NCBI GenBank assembly: GCA_005883115.1
Contig: VAZQ01000245.1
Coordinates: forward strand, 1 to 6,288
DNA: 6,288 bases
Direction of reading: 5' to 3'
DNA from: Alphaproteobacteria bacterium
Lineage (GTDB): Bacteria; Pseudomonadota; Alphaproteobacteria; Rhizobiales; Xanthobacteraceae
The position numbers were made by a program, and so were the translations under genes. Positions 5,849 through 6,288 of this stretch are shown piece by piece. A model generated the notes under the pieces. The model was not told where the DNA came from. It made no database searches and saw nothing but the letters and a program-made list of their open reading frames with translations. Numbering within the stretch: the stretch's first letter is position 1; each line of letters begins with the position of its first letter.

Positions 5849-6169
5849 TCAAAATAATTTCATTCCCGGCGGCAACGGCAGACCTCCGGCAACGTTCTTC
5901 ATCTTTTCTTGCAGCAGCGTCTCAGCCTTGCGCCGCGCATCTGCATGCGCGGCGACGATAAGATCTGCCACGATCTCGCTTTCCGACGGCTTCATAAGGG
6001 TGTCGTCGATGGTGACGCCCTTCATGTCTCCCTTGGCAGAGAGCTTGACCGTGACGAGGCCGCCGCCTGAGGTCCCCTCGACCTCGATCTGATCGAGTTC
6101 GGCCTGCATCGCCTCCATCTTGGCTTTGAGCTCGCTGGCCTGCTTCATCAGGCCGAGGAAATCCGCCAT
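5849..6169 (-). CDS. ybaB: YbaB/EbfC family nucleoid-associated protein
   Basis: YbaB/EbfC proteins are small dimeric DNA-binding proteins that coat the nucleoid; they are nearly always encoded between dnaX and recR. The 106-residue product has the family layout. A long N-terminal helix (about residues 2-29, MADFLGLMKQASELKAKMEA) is followed by the strand region VEGTSGGGLVTVKLSAKGDM (30-49) and GVTIDDTLM (51-59). A C-terminal helix (about 63-92) and the tail AGGLPLPPGMKLF (94-106), common in alphaproteobacteria, complete it. Length is normal. ATG 6169 is preceded by AGGAG at 6179-6183 with a 9-nt spacer. It sits downstream of the presumed dnaX end and upstream of the 80-residue gene and recR, as part of one minus-strand operon. 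Confidence 0.96.
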   Translation of the reverse strand: MADFLGLMKQASELKAKMEAMQAELDQIEVEGTSGGGLVTVKLSAKGDMKGVTIDDTLMKPSESEIVADLIVAAHADARRKAETLLQEKMKNVAGGLPLPPGMKLF

Positions 6170-6178
6170 CGCTCATCT

Positions 6179-6183
6179 CTCCT
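6179..6183 (-). promoter_or_regulatory. Ribosome-binding site of ybaB
   Basis: AGGAG on the minus strand, 9 nt before ATG 6169. It favours this start over the out-of-frame ATG at 6176. Confidence 0.6.
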
Positions 6184-6206
6184 GCAGTGCGCGCCCGACA
6201 GTGGCT

Positions 6207-6288
6207 TCAAGGATCACCGGGTCGTCCGCTCTGCGCAACTTGGTCGCCGAAAGGAGAGCCAAGGTCGTCAGCGGAAAGCTCCACCTCG
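6207..6288 (-). CDS. dnaX: Probable extreme C-terminus of DNA polymerase III gamma/tau subunit (cut by window edge)
   Basis: The call rests on gene order: dnaX normally lies directly upstream of ybaB-recR. Two minus-strand frames are open from the right edge. One gives EVELSADDLGSPFGDQ and ten more residues, ending at TGA 6207-6209. Its acidic, low-complexity start resembles the poorly conserved tails of DnaX proteins, so I prefer it. The other runs 37 residues to TGA 6173-6175, 3 nt before ybaB. It has the higher third-position GC but an unlikely composition for a DnaX tail (RWSFPLTTLALLS). No conserved DnaX motif is inside the window, so the frame is not settled. Confidence 0.38.
   Translation of the reverse strand, partial: EVELSADDLGSPFGDQVAQSGRPGDP

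Noticed and set aside
4917..5852. A longer 311-residue frame that includes recR with about 110 extra N-terminal residues
   Set aside because: The extra part has no RecR similarity, is Arg/Gly-rich, and lies antisense-free but out of frame over the 80-residue gene with its strong ribosome site. RecR homology starts at ATG 5522.
1..6288. CRISPR arrays, tRNA or rRNA genes, insertion sequences, phage or toxin-antitoxin modules
   Set aside because: Reading both strands I found no spaced repeats, cloverleaf-like genes, transposase motifs or terminal inverted repeats flanked by target duplications.

Overview
The window is chromosomal, GC-rich bacterial DNA. It most likely comes from an alphaproteobacterium of the Hyphomicrobiales (Rhizobiales), on the Bradyrhizobium/Rhodopseudomonas/Pseudolabrys side. 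This rests on the protein sequences (Fmt, peptide deformylase, AmpG, RecR and YbaB read like that group) and on my recollection of the gene order dnaX-ybaB-recR near rmuC and def-fmt. I could not run a search, so the family-level placement is inference.

Layout from left to right. Positions 1-474 (minus) hold the N-terminal part of fmt, cut by the window edge. Positions 597-1122 (minus) hold def, whose reading frame is broken by an exact 7-bp tandem duplication in the metal-binding EGCLS motif. rmuC (1280-2407, plus) diverges from def. It converges with a solitary tripartite-tricarboxylate-type periplasmic binding protein gene (2449-3414, minus). That gene shares a divergent intergenic region containing a perfect inverted repeat with an ampG-like muropeptide permease gene (3541-4920, plus). 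ampG meets recR (4917-5522, minus) tail to tail with overlapping stop codons. Upstream of recR on the minus strand come a small unrecognised gene (5552-5794), ybaB (5849-6169) and what is probably the very end of dnaX (about 6207 to the edge). No gene-free stretch exceeds 160 bases.

Functional grouping. fmt and def form the N-formylmethionine cycle: Fmt formylates initiator Met-tRNA and Def removes the formyl group from new proteins. dnaX-ybaB-orf80-recR reads as one minus-strand operon for replication and recombination, and RmuC is also a DNA-maintenance protein. AmpG (cell-wall recycling) and the solute-binding protein (organic-acid scavenging) look like metabolic genes lying between the two housekeeping blocks.

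The most notable observation is the frameshifted def, which is either a real mutation or a sequence error. The second is the extra small gene between ybaB and recR. I see no mobile element, CRISPR array, tRNA or rRNA, and no convincing new multi-gene system.
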